DNA of 64,000 nucleotides from Asterella californica (Eukaryota > Streptophyta > Marchantiopsida > Marchantiales > Aytoniaceae). The translations under genes and the position numbers were made by a program. The notes under the pieces are model-generated. The model did no database searches, was not told the DNA's origin, and worked only from the letters and a program-made list of their open reading frames with translations. The stretch covers positions 16,219,001-16,283,000 of the forward strand of contig JAYKYS010000010.1 in assembly GCA_036924285.1 (NCBI GenBank). Reading direction: 5' to 3'. Of the stretch, positions 38,001-47,357 are shown in pieces. Positions within the stretch are counted from its first letter, which is position 1. The number at the start of each line of letters is the position of its first letter.

Positions 38001-38716
38001 TTGAAAGCAAAAGCCTTTTCATGCCTCCTCAACATCTCATGAAAACGCTTTCTCTCTTCCTCAGTGAGAAACTCACCCCCTCCAATCTGCAGTCGTTTGA
38101 GTGTCTCTTTTGTGAACCTGTGCCCTACTCTATGTGAATCCCGCAGAACTGGTTCAGTCGATGCTCGTTCCACTTGCTTGTTAGAGTCTTCAGGTAGTTG
38201 AGTAGCCACCGGCTTCACTTTACGCGCCACAGTCTTGTATTTTGTATGAACCTGCGCTTCTTGGTGATTCGTGGCTCTACTCCTTTCTAACTCCAACTCA
38301 TGATCTTCTTTCATTTGAAGTTGAACATTGTAGTCGTCCTCGATGAATCTTGTAATCTCCTCATGTAACTCACGTGAACGGATCGTGACTAATCCATTAA
38401 CCAAAGAATCGGTGCTTATAAACGACAAAACCTCCTCAAGAGTATCTTCAAAGCCCTCTTCTTCATACACCCCGTTAATGAACTCCTGATCTAACAAAAC
38501 TCCTTGAGTTTTGAAGAGATCTTCCTGCTTCTTCACACATCGTCTTTGTACACTATCCATCTCTTCTACCACTCGAAATCTATTTACACATGTTTCAGAA
38601 AACTGAGCAAATCCACATTTAAACATCTCTTCTTCATCTTCTGGCACTAGCGGAAGGCTCTTTCTCCTATCAACACTCCCATACTCCCGCTCTACAGGAG
38701 TGCTAACTAAAAATCC
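35096..38716 (-). CDS. Element B pol polyprotein (RT, RNase H, integrase), fully open
   Basis: From the first ATG (38,647) the frame encodes 1183 residues without a stop. In true expression it is probably entered by -1 frameshifting near 38,716. Numbered from that ATG: reverse transcriptase about 230-410, with D330 and active site F392-I-D394-D395 (FIDD instead of the usual YxDD); RNase H about 550-675 with D559, E601, D626 and D670; integrase zinc-binding ligands H791, H798, C828 and C831; core D858, D917 and E952, the last pair exactly 35 apart; GPY module at 1103-1105; acidic C-terminal tail. No chromodomain is seen. All catalytic residues are present, so the enzyme could be functional. 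It is the best-preserved pol in the window. Confidence 0.95.
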   Translation of the reverse strand, partial: GFLVSTPVEREYGSVDRRKSLPLVPEDEEEMFKCGFAQFSETCVNRFRVVEEMDSVQRRCVKKQEDLFKTQGVLLDQEFINGVYEEEGFEDTLEEVLSFISTDSLVNGLVTIRSRELHEEITRFIEDDYNVQLQMKEDHELELERSRATNHQEAQVHTKYKTVARKVKPVATQLPEDSNKQVERASTEPVLRDSHRVGHRFTKETLKRLQIGGGEFLTEEERKRFHEMLRRHEKAFAFNAEEIGCADTSVVAPMVIFTVPHVPWDLKPIPVPRAMLPKLVELLKEKIRTGILEPSMGPYSSRWFTVPKKSGALRFIQDMQHANKVTIRNMGSGPIVDEVAEAFAGRAIYSIGDLYSGYDQFQLAMESRDLTTMRTPLGLVRMCTLPQGATNSIAHVQNAMNRILREFIPEKTIPFIDDIPMKGCAVEDKDEKLTEDGCRRFVIDHIHDVEMILARLEEVNLTLSAEKSSFGVPEIVVVGHLCGAFGRRPNPSKVDTIGRMKDCANTTEVRRFLGACLFYRVWIPHFGHMSEPLYELLRKRRRFTWGEEQRVAMVRLKEALKSPPVLRQLSYDCGRPIVVTVDTSPIAIGWAIGQDDGEEKRFATRFGARILTDRQRRYPQVKRELWGVVTAMKAEKEYLIGAHVLLETDCLPLLGMIANCTTPDIAMLRWIAYIRSLNPELRHIAGKMNSMADMLSRARYSQEEDMEAEDMDEDDAEEGQVLQLSSEDRSRLDGVLPFKEELYCGRLKEIGRYLSTLQKYEEWTEKVFKEIRHQAYGYLLRDGYLWKRPKRRDGVPLRVVDDAETKKQVLEQFHDTLWAGHRGTWTTFTKIKERYWWKGLYRDVEKFVGSCIECQFQSKIRYRDGLRSTYPLSIHFQWVLDLVAMPPGIWGMHHLVLAREELSNFVEGRALRTKATEPVCRFILEDIVSRYGSVGRIRVDRGELNADEAREFFNRYGIRLKLTTSMNPEANGKSERGHPPIIQALVKACKGRHGDWPRLLPFALWADRTTYSTVTGYMPTELMTGLKLIMPAEGDVPTWVCLPWEDGSDRKGLLALRIQQLERHEEDLEEALVKLKEARLKNKERFDKTHRLRKKPIHQGDWVIVYDNSLDNQHSTVKKFARRWFGPYVVVVVHDNATYGLRELDGTLLKLPIAGKRVKVFRRREGFLDFDELLESDSHLSRPYAREDDDEPDNSEHDEGYDDDYG

Positions 38717-41052
38717 AAAAACTCTTTGTCAGTCCTTAAGGGACTGTCCCTTAGCTTCTCTCTGTTCCTTTCATGTCCCGTACGTACAGTAAGAAACTGT
38801 ACCGCCCTCGTACCATCTTGACTTCTGATACGAGCATAATGAGACCCATCGTCGATTACTTTCGTCTCCATCCTAGACGCAGTAATATATGGTTGACCTA
38901 GGATCACAGGATAAGCAGCTACACTCTGAACAAAAAAGTTTTGTTCTATCTCTACATCTCCTATCCGAGTCTTGACAGCTGGACAAGCACCAAAAAGTTC
39001 ACCTCTTTGGTTGTTAGCAGCACGAAGAACCCATCCATGTCTTGTGTCGATTGGCCACTTCCTCTTCTCGTAAACATTTTTGGACATGATATTAATCTCC
39101 GAACCGTGATCCACCAACGCCACTATAGCCTCTGACAAGTTACCCAGTCGGACCCTTGTCTCTGTGGTTGCACGAGCCCAATATGCTCGAGAATCGTGAC
39201 TCTCATGCTGCTTCTCATCGCCATGTTCTGCAGCACAGTCTGAAACTCTTGCCTCTCTTCCATTCGACGCTTGTAGTACATGCTTTTGGGCAAATACGCG
39301 ACCTAACTCTTCATCTTCTTCCCCAGTGATGTCAGTATCCAAAGCTTTCACCATCACTGTATCTGCAGTCATCTGCCTCTTTCTCTTGATCACATCTATG
39401 ATCAACTCATGAAAGTCACGTTTTGCTATCCCTAAGGCCTCTCGCAAGGAAAATTCTATTTTTGCATCCAAAATTCTCTCTTCAAGAATCTCCTTCAAGT
39501 TGGTGCTGGTCTCGATATCAGACTGTAGTCTGTAGGTCGGTGCTTTACCTTTGCCCTTTGAAGAAGCTCCTTTGCCTTTCTCTCTCATCTCCGTGTCATA
39601 AATATGAACATCAACCATAGGTTCAGATGTAGATGCCCCTTGAGACGTTGAAGGGATATCAGAAGGTGATGCCTCTTGTTGCCCTCTCCTCTTCGTGGCT
39701 CTGGCTCTCCTTGTAGCCTCCTCCGGATCAGCAACATCATCATCACGTCTCCTTTTCTCTTCCACAATCGCATCTTGCCAGCTTACATGCTTCTCTTGTA
39801 CCAAGTAAGCCTTGACACACCCTGCCTCTACAGGATCATCCCATCCAATAATGCGGCGAATTGCCTCCGCACCTCGTAACATTACTTCTCGTGGAACTTC
39901 AACTACATCGCTCTTAACAACTGCTACAACCGATACATCTACTTCAATCGCAAATGTTTCAAGCTCTATTGTACGTATTGCCGTAGCTATACCAACCTGA
40001 CCTCTCACCAAGCTCTTCATTCCTCCCTTACCAAAGTTGGTACTCAACGGCGCACCAGTTTGGGCGAGATGAATCTTTCCATCTCTAAAATTCACGACTC
40101 CGGTTCTGAGAGCCTCAGAAAAGTCCTCACAATCCCGACGTTGGTGTTCAGTACTGTCACACTAGATACATCTTCTAACAAAATTTCTGCTAGTTGAAGA
40201 TGCATTGGTATCACCAGGACTTCGACTATGCTTTAGCTCTGCCATCTCTATCCTTAACTCTCTCAGACTCTTAACCAACTCATCGATTGCAGAATCTTCA
40301 ATCTTGCTGTTGGCAGGCTTGGGCAATGGAGCTAAAGAGACATCAGACCTCAAGGTTGCAGCTCTACCTCTTCCACGTTTCTTCTTCGTGAGAATAGTAA
40401 CAGCTTCCTCTACCTTTCTCCAGTCCGTGCTCACTCCTCCTTCTTCTCCCTTGTTTGCTAACATCAAGAAAAGCTTGTCCTCTAGATTTTCATCAGCAGC
40501 TTCTAGAAAAAGTTCTGTCTTCCTTAAGTCAAGCGTTGTCCTCTCGGATGGAGACAATTGACAGAACCGTTTCTCAAACTCACGCAGCAACTCATTTGGC
40601 GTCATCTCATTCCCCGGACGCTGCTCTATCCACTCCAAGAATGTTCTCTTGGTTACTCTATCCGCATCATCATCAAAAAATTCACTCTTCAACCTCTGCT
40701 CATACTCCTCCCAAGAACTCGTACGTGCATCCTTCAACTTTGTCACTTGACTACGGATCTCAAGTATCACAGCCAACTCGAAACTAGAAATCATCTCTGT
40801 CTCAGGCACACGATTTACCTCCATCTCACAAATATACTCCCGAACATACTTCGTGATGTTCCTTCCATCGAACCTCCCCAACTTCTTCACCACCGCTTGT
40901 AGAGCTCTTGTAGACTTCTGCTCTCCAACATCGCCTCCTTGTTGTTGTCTCAACAACATCGTCAATGCTCGAAGCAGATCGTCCGCTCCTCCTCCACTCG
41001 TCCCCATTGCTTCGGGAAGATTCATATTTGACGCTCCTCGGCAACAACTCAC
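38707..41052 (-). pseudogene. Element B gag-protease with one nonsense codon
   Basis: One minus-strand frame of 781 codons from ATG 41,052 to the TAG at 38,707-38,709, interrupted only by TAG at 40,162-40,164. The stop sits within the CCHC zinc knuckle, where relatives have Trp (CIW-CDS; then CX4HX4C), so a single TGG-to-TAG change explains it. Downstream are the DUF4100-like region (YRLQSDIETSTNLKEILEER) and protease motif ALVDHGSEINIMSK. Gag would package RNA, and the protease would process the polyproteins. As it stands only a truncated Gag would be made unless the stop is read through. Confidence 0.92.
38710..38716 (-). promoter_or_regulatory. Candidate -1 frameshift site of element B
   Basis: GGATTTT immediately precedes the gag-protease TAG (read G-GAT-TTT-TAG). 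After a -1 shift the frame continues as GGA-TTT-TTA into pol. It aligns with GGGTTTT in C and GGTTTTT in A. Confidence 0.55.
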
Positions 41053-41072
41053 TCAACCACCTCAAAGCGTGC

Positions 41073-41090
41073 TCTCAGTGGAAGCACCAA
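41073..41090 (-). other. Primer-binding site of element B
   Basis: In element direction TGGTGCTTCCACTGAGAG lies four bases inside the 5' LTR, and element A has the identical site at 43,389-43,406. It would pair with the 3' end of a host tRNA ending in CACCA. I cannot assign which one. Confidence 0.75.
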
Positions 41091-41094
41091 ATAT

Positions 41095-43126
41095 GTCGTA
41101 GCGAGAGCCTTTCCTTTGAGCAAGGGCGTACCTTCTGGCTGTGGCTAGCGATCGTTGCACAGCAGAGCGACTAGTATCTCGTAGATTTCTCTCTAACTTC
41201 CTCGATAACTAAGCACTTTCTTTCTCTCAATAAAGGGTCAAGATAACTACACGAAAACGTTGGATGATCATGGGCACGACAAACGGGATATGTGATGACA
41301 TGATCTCTCGGTAGTATTCCTCTCCGAAGTTTCTCACTACTAGGGCTTCGTACATGACTTTGGATCGACAGATGTGTCTTATCTCGCACTGGGTGTTAAA
41401 GTTTACAGGAGGGAGCTGATTTAGATCCATCCTTCGTTAGATGAGGATAAAGACGGTGAGATCCCATTCTTGGCCGTAAGTGACAACAAGTAAGATCACA
41501 GGGACCGGCGAGAGCATGACTTGCGCGGTAAAGTTATGCCCGAAGGATCTTATTAGAAACTGTTGAAAGTGAACTCGTTCCATATACATCAGTTTAATCG
41601 AGAAAGGGTTTCGAAAAGGGAATCTGGGCGGTAAGTAGAGTCCTTCGTCCATCTCTCACAACATGTGCACTCCAACTACAAAGGTATCTCGATCCATAAA
41701 ACTCTGATTCAATCTCATAGGATCACCACGATCTCTCCACGAACAATCTCTTGGATTTTTCCCCAGGTCGAATGCCCCCACACAGGTCACTCCCCTTTGC
41801 TTAAAAGTTTCGAACACAAAACAAGGATAGGTGCAAGCTCCCTAACCAAGCAACCCAAGCCTCACGGACCGATGAGGTGGCACACATGCACATCGTATGT
41901 TTGGTGCCGTCATACTCATCCACGTGTGGGTCTTCTGGGTGAAAGGTTCTAATGCATGCACCGTAACGTGTCCCAAAAACCAGAGACTAGACTAGACAGG
42001 TAGTCGACTCTATAGGTCAAGGATCGCACTTTGCCACGTTGAGTGCGAACCTGACAACCACATGACGTGGTTACAACGTAGGCCGCTAAAGTCTCATCTA
42101 TACCTAGAATACGCCAAAGCAATACAAACGTCACACTGGATACTTTTCTGCCAGCTGCCGCTAACAAGACTCGGGACCTGGACTAGATACAGTTGCCGAT
42201 ACAACTCGACAGAAAAACAGCGAACTTTCACACATGATAGTTACAGATCTACAGCTTAGTCTCCTCTCAAACTTGCCACGTAGGTAGGATACTAGAATCC
42301 TTACTTACATGTCAAATTTCAGGAAGATCTGACGGCTAGATCTTCTCCCACAATTAACACAAATCCACAGAAACTAACACGCACTTCCAATCTCAGATTC
42401 AGGACAGAAGCTTCTTCGCCTAAATGAACCGTCCACTTCCACTCAAACTTCCTGTGCTATCAATTCAGAAGGTAAACTCACTACTCAAGAAATTTGAGCC
42501 GATTTGACCGTTCGGATCAACCTCCATAAATCTGCAAAGTTGCTGCTCCAGATTGAGAGCTTTCTGCACCCCGTCGCCTTCAAATCGCCATTGCGCTCAA
42601 TCTGCAGAACATCCGGTGGTGAAATTTGTGGTCAAAGCTTCAGCAACTACCAGACTACAAGCTCATGAAATCTGGTCTCAATCTGACGGCTCAATCACTC
42701 AAACTCCTTAATCTTACAATCGGAAGAGAAACTCTTGTACTCTCATCACTCTATGAACTTCAAATCGCCATAACGTATGCCCTGGACCTCCAAATCGAGT
42801 GAAATTTGTGGTCAGATTGCTCCTCCCGTCGAGAGCTCTCCGCCCATGCCCTCTTATCTCCAAAATCCCTCGTCAAAGTGCCCCGATCCTCCCAGAGCGC
42901 GTACTTAGGTAGAGGACAAGTTACCTTCACTTTTTGGAGGACCAATGAGAAGTTAAAGGACCCCTCCTTGTCCCTTTGCACCCCATCGAGCCCTCCAACA
43001 AATAATAGAGCATTCTAAGCTCATAAGAGCAAAGTTTTAGATCCCATTACACCACAACTTCTACAATTGTGTGCAAAACACACTTATACGTGTAATTTAC
43101 ATACTAACTGGTCCCACAACAGGACA
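41095..43126 (-). repeat. Element B right (5') LTR, 2032 bp
   Basis: It begins TGTCGTAGCGAG, ends AACAGGACA, and is followed by the ACGC duplication. It matches the left LTR closely except for the missing 2.02-kb block, whose empty site is at about 42,156-42,165. Confidence 0.93.
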
Positions 43127-43388
43127 ACGCCTTCGTGGATTTCTGCTCGGCTCCTCCAATTGCAGGCTGTTGTTGAATCAAAGCAGCCAACGCCTGAAGA
43201 ATCTGAGACGTGTCAGGCTGTGCTGCTGCTGTTGGAACCACCGTAGGTCCTCCTTGAGAGCCAATTCCATCCTGACCAGAAGTCCCTTGGACAAAAGCAC
43301 CTTGAGCAGCAGCCGCACCCTGTACAGCAGCACTGTGATCCATTTTCCACCCAATCTAGCCAATTCTCCAAATCGATCACCCCAATTG

Positions 43389-43406
43389 CTCTCAGTGGAA
43401 GCACCA
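43389..43406 (-). other. Primer-binding site of element A
   Basis: It is the same 18 bases as the site of element B (TGGTGCTTCCACTGAGAG in element direction), separated from the 5' LTR by two bases. Confidence 0.75.
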
Positions 43407-43857
43407 GATGTCGTGGTGAGAGTCTTTCTTGGGGAGGGCGGACCTCCTGACTGTGATAGATCAAAGAGAAATGACCAGAAAGGAAAATAGGTCGCTGCAG
43501 ACGATGAAATCTCAAAACACAACCTCTTGTGCCCACCAATTGCAAAACAAACACTCAATCACGCACTCAGGTACACAAATAGATCTCTCCGGAGTAGAAA
43601 TAGCTTTATTTCAGTGTCAACTGCTTCACTGTTTAAGAAAATATCTCTCTCCTCCTCTCCTAAGTCCTTCTCAGCTGAAAATTCCAAGGAATTTGATCTC
43701 ACGACAACCAAAGCCTTGTTAAAAAAACGATCTCCTTCCAATAAACCACCTCTGTCCGTTCGATTCTACTCCTTCCAAACCTCAAAACTGTGTAACATCT
43801 GAGGTTCTTGTCTCCAAAACACTTTCCTGCCTCTCTCACGATCTCTCCTGCTCACTC

Positions 43858-44137
43858 CACTCAATTCTGTCAGAAAAATTGACCCTCACTCAGCCTCCAA
43901 GCTTCTCAACGTCTCCTCTCCTCAATCCACTCAATTCTGTCAGAAAAATCGATCCCCACTCAACCTTCAAGCTTCTCAGCGTCTCCTCTCCTCAATCCAC
44001 TCAATTCTGTCAGAAAAATCGATCCCCACTCAACCTCCAAGCTTCTCAACGTCTCCTCTCCTCAATCCACTCAATTCTGTCAGAAAAATCGATCCCCACT
44101 CAACCTCCAAGCTTCTCAGCGTCTCCTCTCCTCAATC
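43858..44137. repeat. 70-bp tandem repeat, four copies, in A's right LTR
   Basis: Units start at 43858, 43928, 43998 and 44068 and correspond to the five-copy array at 22,141-22,490. Confidence 0.95.
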
Positions 44138-44504
44138 CCTAATTCTCCTCCTTTTTCCTCCTTCCGCCTCAGTTCTCTCTGAAAACTCCCTTGAAAAGTA
44201 TATCCCCCGATCTCCAGCCGTCACAGGTATTAAACCTAAAAGTTAAGGCCCCAGCTTAAGCTGCCCCCCTGCTGTCCTTATAAGTGCAGTCACTTATCAC
44301 AAGCAGGACCCTAGCTTAAGCTGCCCCCTGCTGTCCTTATGCGTACAGAGCACTATTTACAAAGTTGGCTCCTTTTTAATACAAGTTTGACAGTTGTCTC
44401 CACAAACTCTACCCCTACACTAATAAAGGTTCACATAACCTCATTCTCCATCGCAAGTCTACTCGATGTTTATTTAACTAATTAGCAAAAGTTTCCTGTG
44501 CTCT

Positions 44505-44846
44505 TGATGTCATCCTGAATATACTACAAGCCATCCAATGTAGGCCGAAGCCATAACACTTATGAGGCTGCCCCACAGGGCTTACAGCCCCCTCATATGC
44601 ACACCAGGTATCTCCCATAGTATATTCAGGATGGCATGCGGAAGCTTAGGCCAAGAAGCCCACGATTAAGGGAGATACCGGTCTCCCGCCCCTAGGTATA
44701 CAGGACATGGCTGCATACCCAACATAGACTCCCATCCGGGAGGCCAACATGCGAGAATAGGAACCAGAGGCCAGGAGGGATTGATCCTGAGACCACTTCC
44801 CTCCTAGGCAGGCGCCCTATCACTGGGATGGCCTTTGGTTCCGTTC
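44505..44846 (-). mobile_element. tRNA-derived SINE-like unit in A's right LTR
   Basis: Partner copy of the unit at 22,860-23,212, with the same A-box-like and B-box-like words and the same stem. Its tail has one ATGTCATC repeat fewer, typical of a variable SINE end. Confidence 0.45.
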
Positions 44847-45998
44847 AAAAAGGTTTTACAGTCTGTACATATGCTTTACTAAGGAAATCTTCATGTAAAG
44901 TCTTTACTAGCTTTTTCTGTGCTAACTTCTCTATACAACTCCGTTTTTTATGAATAAGGAGTCAAAACTATAGTATTCATGAACACCTACACACCCACTC
45001 TATCAGATTCTGAGTTCGAGTCTCGAGCCAGAATCGACGGATTTCCCTCTTTCACATATTTCACAGCCTAAAACTAGTACTAACTATTGCTTAAAACACT
45101 TTCTGTCAAAACTAGAAGCATGAGGTCGCTCTCCTCGTCGAGCTTTACATTCTGGTGTCTTTCGACTCCCTCAGGGGTGATATTCCAACCTAAGCTAGGG
45201 GGCAGCTTGTCAAGCATGGCCCCAGCTTAGCTCCTGCCTAGCTTGTTAAGCTGCAGGGCAGCTTCCTTTACACAATATAGAAAAAAATCTCTTTGCATTA
45301 CTTTTCACTATACAGACCTATGTACAATACGACAACGTGCTAATGTACACCATATCGTCTTAGACCCACAACTTTTATACACGAGAATGAAGAATCCTGG
45401 TCCAATGTTCTTTCTTATCAACAAATAGCTCTTGGATGAAGAAGATATGATAGTTTGACAAGTTTTGACCTCCAGCTCGACCACCACGGCCTCCCTAAGC
45501 TCCTCCGCCTCGTCCACGATCAGCCTTTCCTTGCCGTAACTCGGGATGGAGATCAAAACAACGATCACTACTGTGATCAAGTCGTCCGCAATGCTCACAT
45601 TGCCTAAGTACTGCTTGAGACGTCCTTGATGTCCATGACGTCTCATAACCTCTCCTCTGTGGACAGTCCCTCTGCTGATGAGGACCATCACATGTCTAGC
45701 AAGGACCCGCTTGATGCTGACTAGAGAAGGACGGCATGGGCTTCTGCCCACCAGATCCTCCAACACCTCCCTGAGATCGTGACTGCTCCGCACGATCCTT
45801 ACCACCACCACCACGCTGTTGCGTAGCCAGTGATCCTCGAGAAGAGGTGGTCGCTCCATGTGGTGTCTCCTTGCTGAACCCAGCAACCACCACCCTCTTC
45901 TCCATCATGTTGAGCTCAATCGCTCAGCCAGACAAAAGACAACTGCCAAGGTCGGAGCGGTATCTCTAAGAAGAGTAGCATCTCTAACTCTCATACGC

Positions 45999-47281
45999 TG
46001 TCGCGCTACTTGGCGGCTACATGTTATATTTCTACTCCGACGCTTGAGTTTAGTAGTTCTAGAAGTTAGCTCTTATTACTTCTAGTCGTTTATGTATATG
46101 TTTGACACCTTTGCATACGGTGTTAACACTATTTTGAGTCTTAGTAGGTTGATTACCATGTTGATAGGGCTTAAGCTCATGGGTTGTATTTGCGTGTCGC
46201 CCATGCACGCTTTCTAGCTGATTTAAGTTAATTTTCGGGGCTGCGTGTCGTTTTAGGTAGTTTAAGGTTTACGCTGACACTCTAGGGAGCTTGACGTGGT
46301 AGCCTATGAGTAAAACTAAGTTGCCACGTGGTTTAGGGTACTAAAAGACAACCAAGTGGAGCTATGAACTCCCATTGGTCTGTTTTTGTCTTTAGTTTAA
46401 CTCTAAATTTAGAAACAGAGCTCTAGAGTGGAGTTCGAGCATTTGGTGAGGGATCTTCGAAATCTGAGAGCACAGGGAGAGAGGTCTCGTCATGCAAAGC
46501 ACTTCCAGTGAAAATTTCGATCGATTTGAGTCAATAAAGACGGAGTTATGAGCATTTGAAGTTCGGATTGTGCTAGAATTGAATCATTTTGGTTGGATTT
46601 AGGGTTTTCAGTGTCATTCGCAGCAGATTTGAGGAAATTGCTTCAAAACTTCGAGGTTGTGTTCTCCGCCAGCAGGGCTACGATTTCACAAGAAGTTTCA
46701 TATCGATTGAGCAACTGAGTAATTCAGGGAGGCCGCTGAAGCTGAGGGGGTCTGAAAAGCTCTTAATCTAGAGCAGCGACTTCAGAGGAGGAGATCTACA
46801 GTTCTGTGTACATTCAGGAGTCCCAACTTCACAGGGATGTTCAGCACCCTGTAGACTGCAAATCCTGTAAGAAACTTTGAAATTGATCGAGCCAAACTCC
46901 TGTTATAGGTTGAAATAGCCAGCTAGGTACCAGAAATTGCCGTAGTTTTCTTGCTCAAAACTTTTCTGTTCATATCTCCGTGTCAGAATTTGATCTCAGG
47001 CTGAAATTTCGTCTGTGAGTTCAGTAGTACCTCATTTGCATGTAGGGGAAGTTTAGAGGTCTAAACCTTCATAGTTTTCCTCTCCGTGAGTGTCAAAGTT
47101 CACCGCCGAATCCTATTACTGCCAGCTAGACCTGAATTTCGCCTTCTGGGTATATTACTAGATCTTACACATCTGTGTGAGTGTTTATAGCCTCCGTTGT
47201 AACCTGAAAGCCAACCTCTTGAGTGAACAACCACAGCCAGAAGCCCGGTGCTTTCCTAGGTAGACGGATTACACTCCGACA
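45999..47281 (+). repeat. Element C left (5') LTR, 1283 bp
   Basis: TGTCG...CGACA ends, followed 11 bases later by the primer-binding site. The same LTR family gives solo LTRs G and D in this window. Confidence 0.94.
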
Positions 47282-47292
47282 TACTCTCTTTT

Positions 47293-47311
47293 TGGTGAAC
47301 TCGACGTGAAA
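47293..47311 (+). other. Primer-binding site of element C
   Basis: TGGTGAACTCGACGTGAAA, almost identical to the site in the ancient element I (12,912-12,930). It differs from the A/B site, so related elements use two different primers. The tRNA is not assigned. Confidence 0.7.
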
Positions 47312-47357
47312 CACCTAGGGTGGGAGTTTTCTTAAGAGTGTTAGAGGATCAGATATC

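Larger units (their letters stand above)
30993..43126 (-). mobile_element. Element B: nearly intact Ty3/gypsy LTR retrotransposon inside A's gag
   Basis: LTRs at 30,993-35,050 and 41,095-43,126 begin TGTCGTAGCGAG and end AACAGGACA, with target duplication ACGC at 30,989-30,992 and 43,127-43,130. Coding is on the minus strand. Both LTRs are about 99% identical over the first 1.07 kb (about eleven differences seen, all transitions), so the insertion is recent. It has an intact polypurine tract, primer-binding site and pol, and only one stop in gag-protease. The left LTR is twice as long as the right because of 2.02 kb of extra sequence. Confidence 0.95.
27244..43343 (-). pseudogene. Element A gag-protease, split by solo LTR G and element B
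   Basis: Three blocks on the minus strand (43,343-43,131; 30,992-29,026; 27,646-27,244), counting each target duplication once, add up to 2583 bases, exactly 861 codons with the stop. The frame joins cleanly across both insertions, proving they hit a formerly continuous gene. It encodes an Ala/Gln-rich N-terminus, a Gag domain, a CCHC knuckle (CIWCDSPDHLRGDC, near 30,130), a DUF4100-like segment (YKLAADIETTTDLRAVLEQR) and a protease with DHG at its active site, which is where solo LTR G landed. One further nonsense codon (TAA, 27,613-27,615) follows the active site. The block between 30,992 and 43,131 is element B. Confidence 0.88.
21692..45334 (-). mobile_element. Element A: Ty3/gypsy LTR retrotransposon interrupted by B and G
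   Basis: LTRs at 21,692-23,608 and 43,409-45,334 both start TGTCGTGG and end TACGACA. They are flanked by the 4-bp target duplication ACGT (21,688-21,691 and 45,335-45,338). The coding direction is minus, with the 5' LTR on the right. After removing element B and solo LTR G, the order is primer-binding site, gag-protease, pol, polypurine tract. Three nonsense codons make it inactive. Its internal length without inserts is about 6.3 kb. Relatives B and C share the same plan. Confidence 0.93.
43409..45334 (-). repeat. Element A right (5') LTR, 1926 bp
   Basis: It starts TGTCGTGG, ends ATACGACA, and is followed by the ACGT duplication. It differs from the left copy by having four 70-bp units instead of five, an extra block of about 90 bp at 45,072-45,162, and scattered transitions. 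Confidence 0.92.

Noticed and set aside
45308..45886. 192-codon minus-strand frame
   Set aside because: It is out of frame with the Gag zinc knuckle CEHCGRLDHSSDRC that lies in the same DNA. The knuckle frame is the meaningful one.
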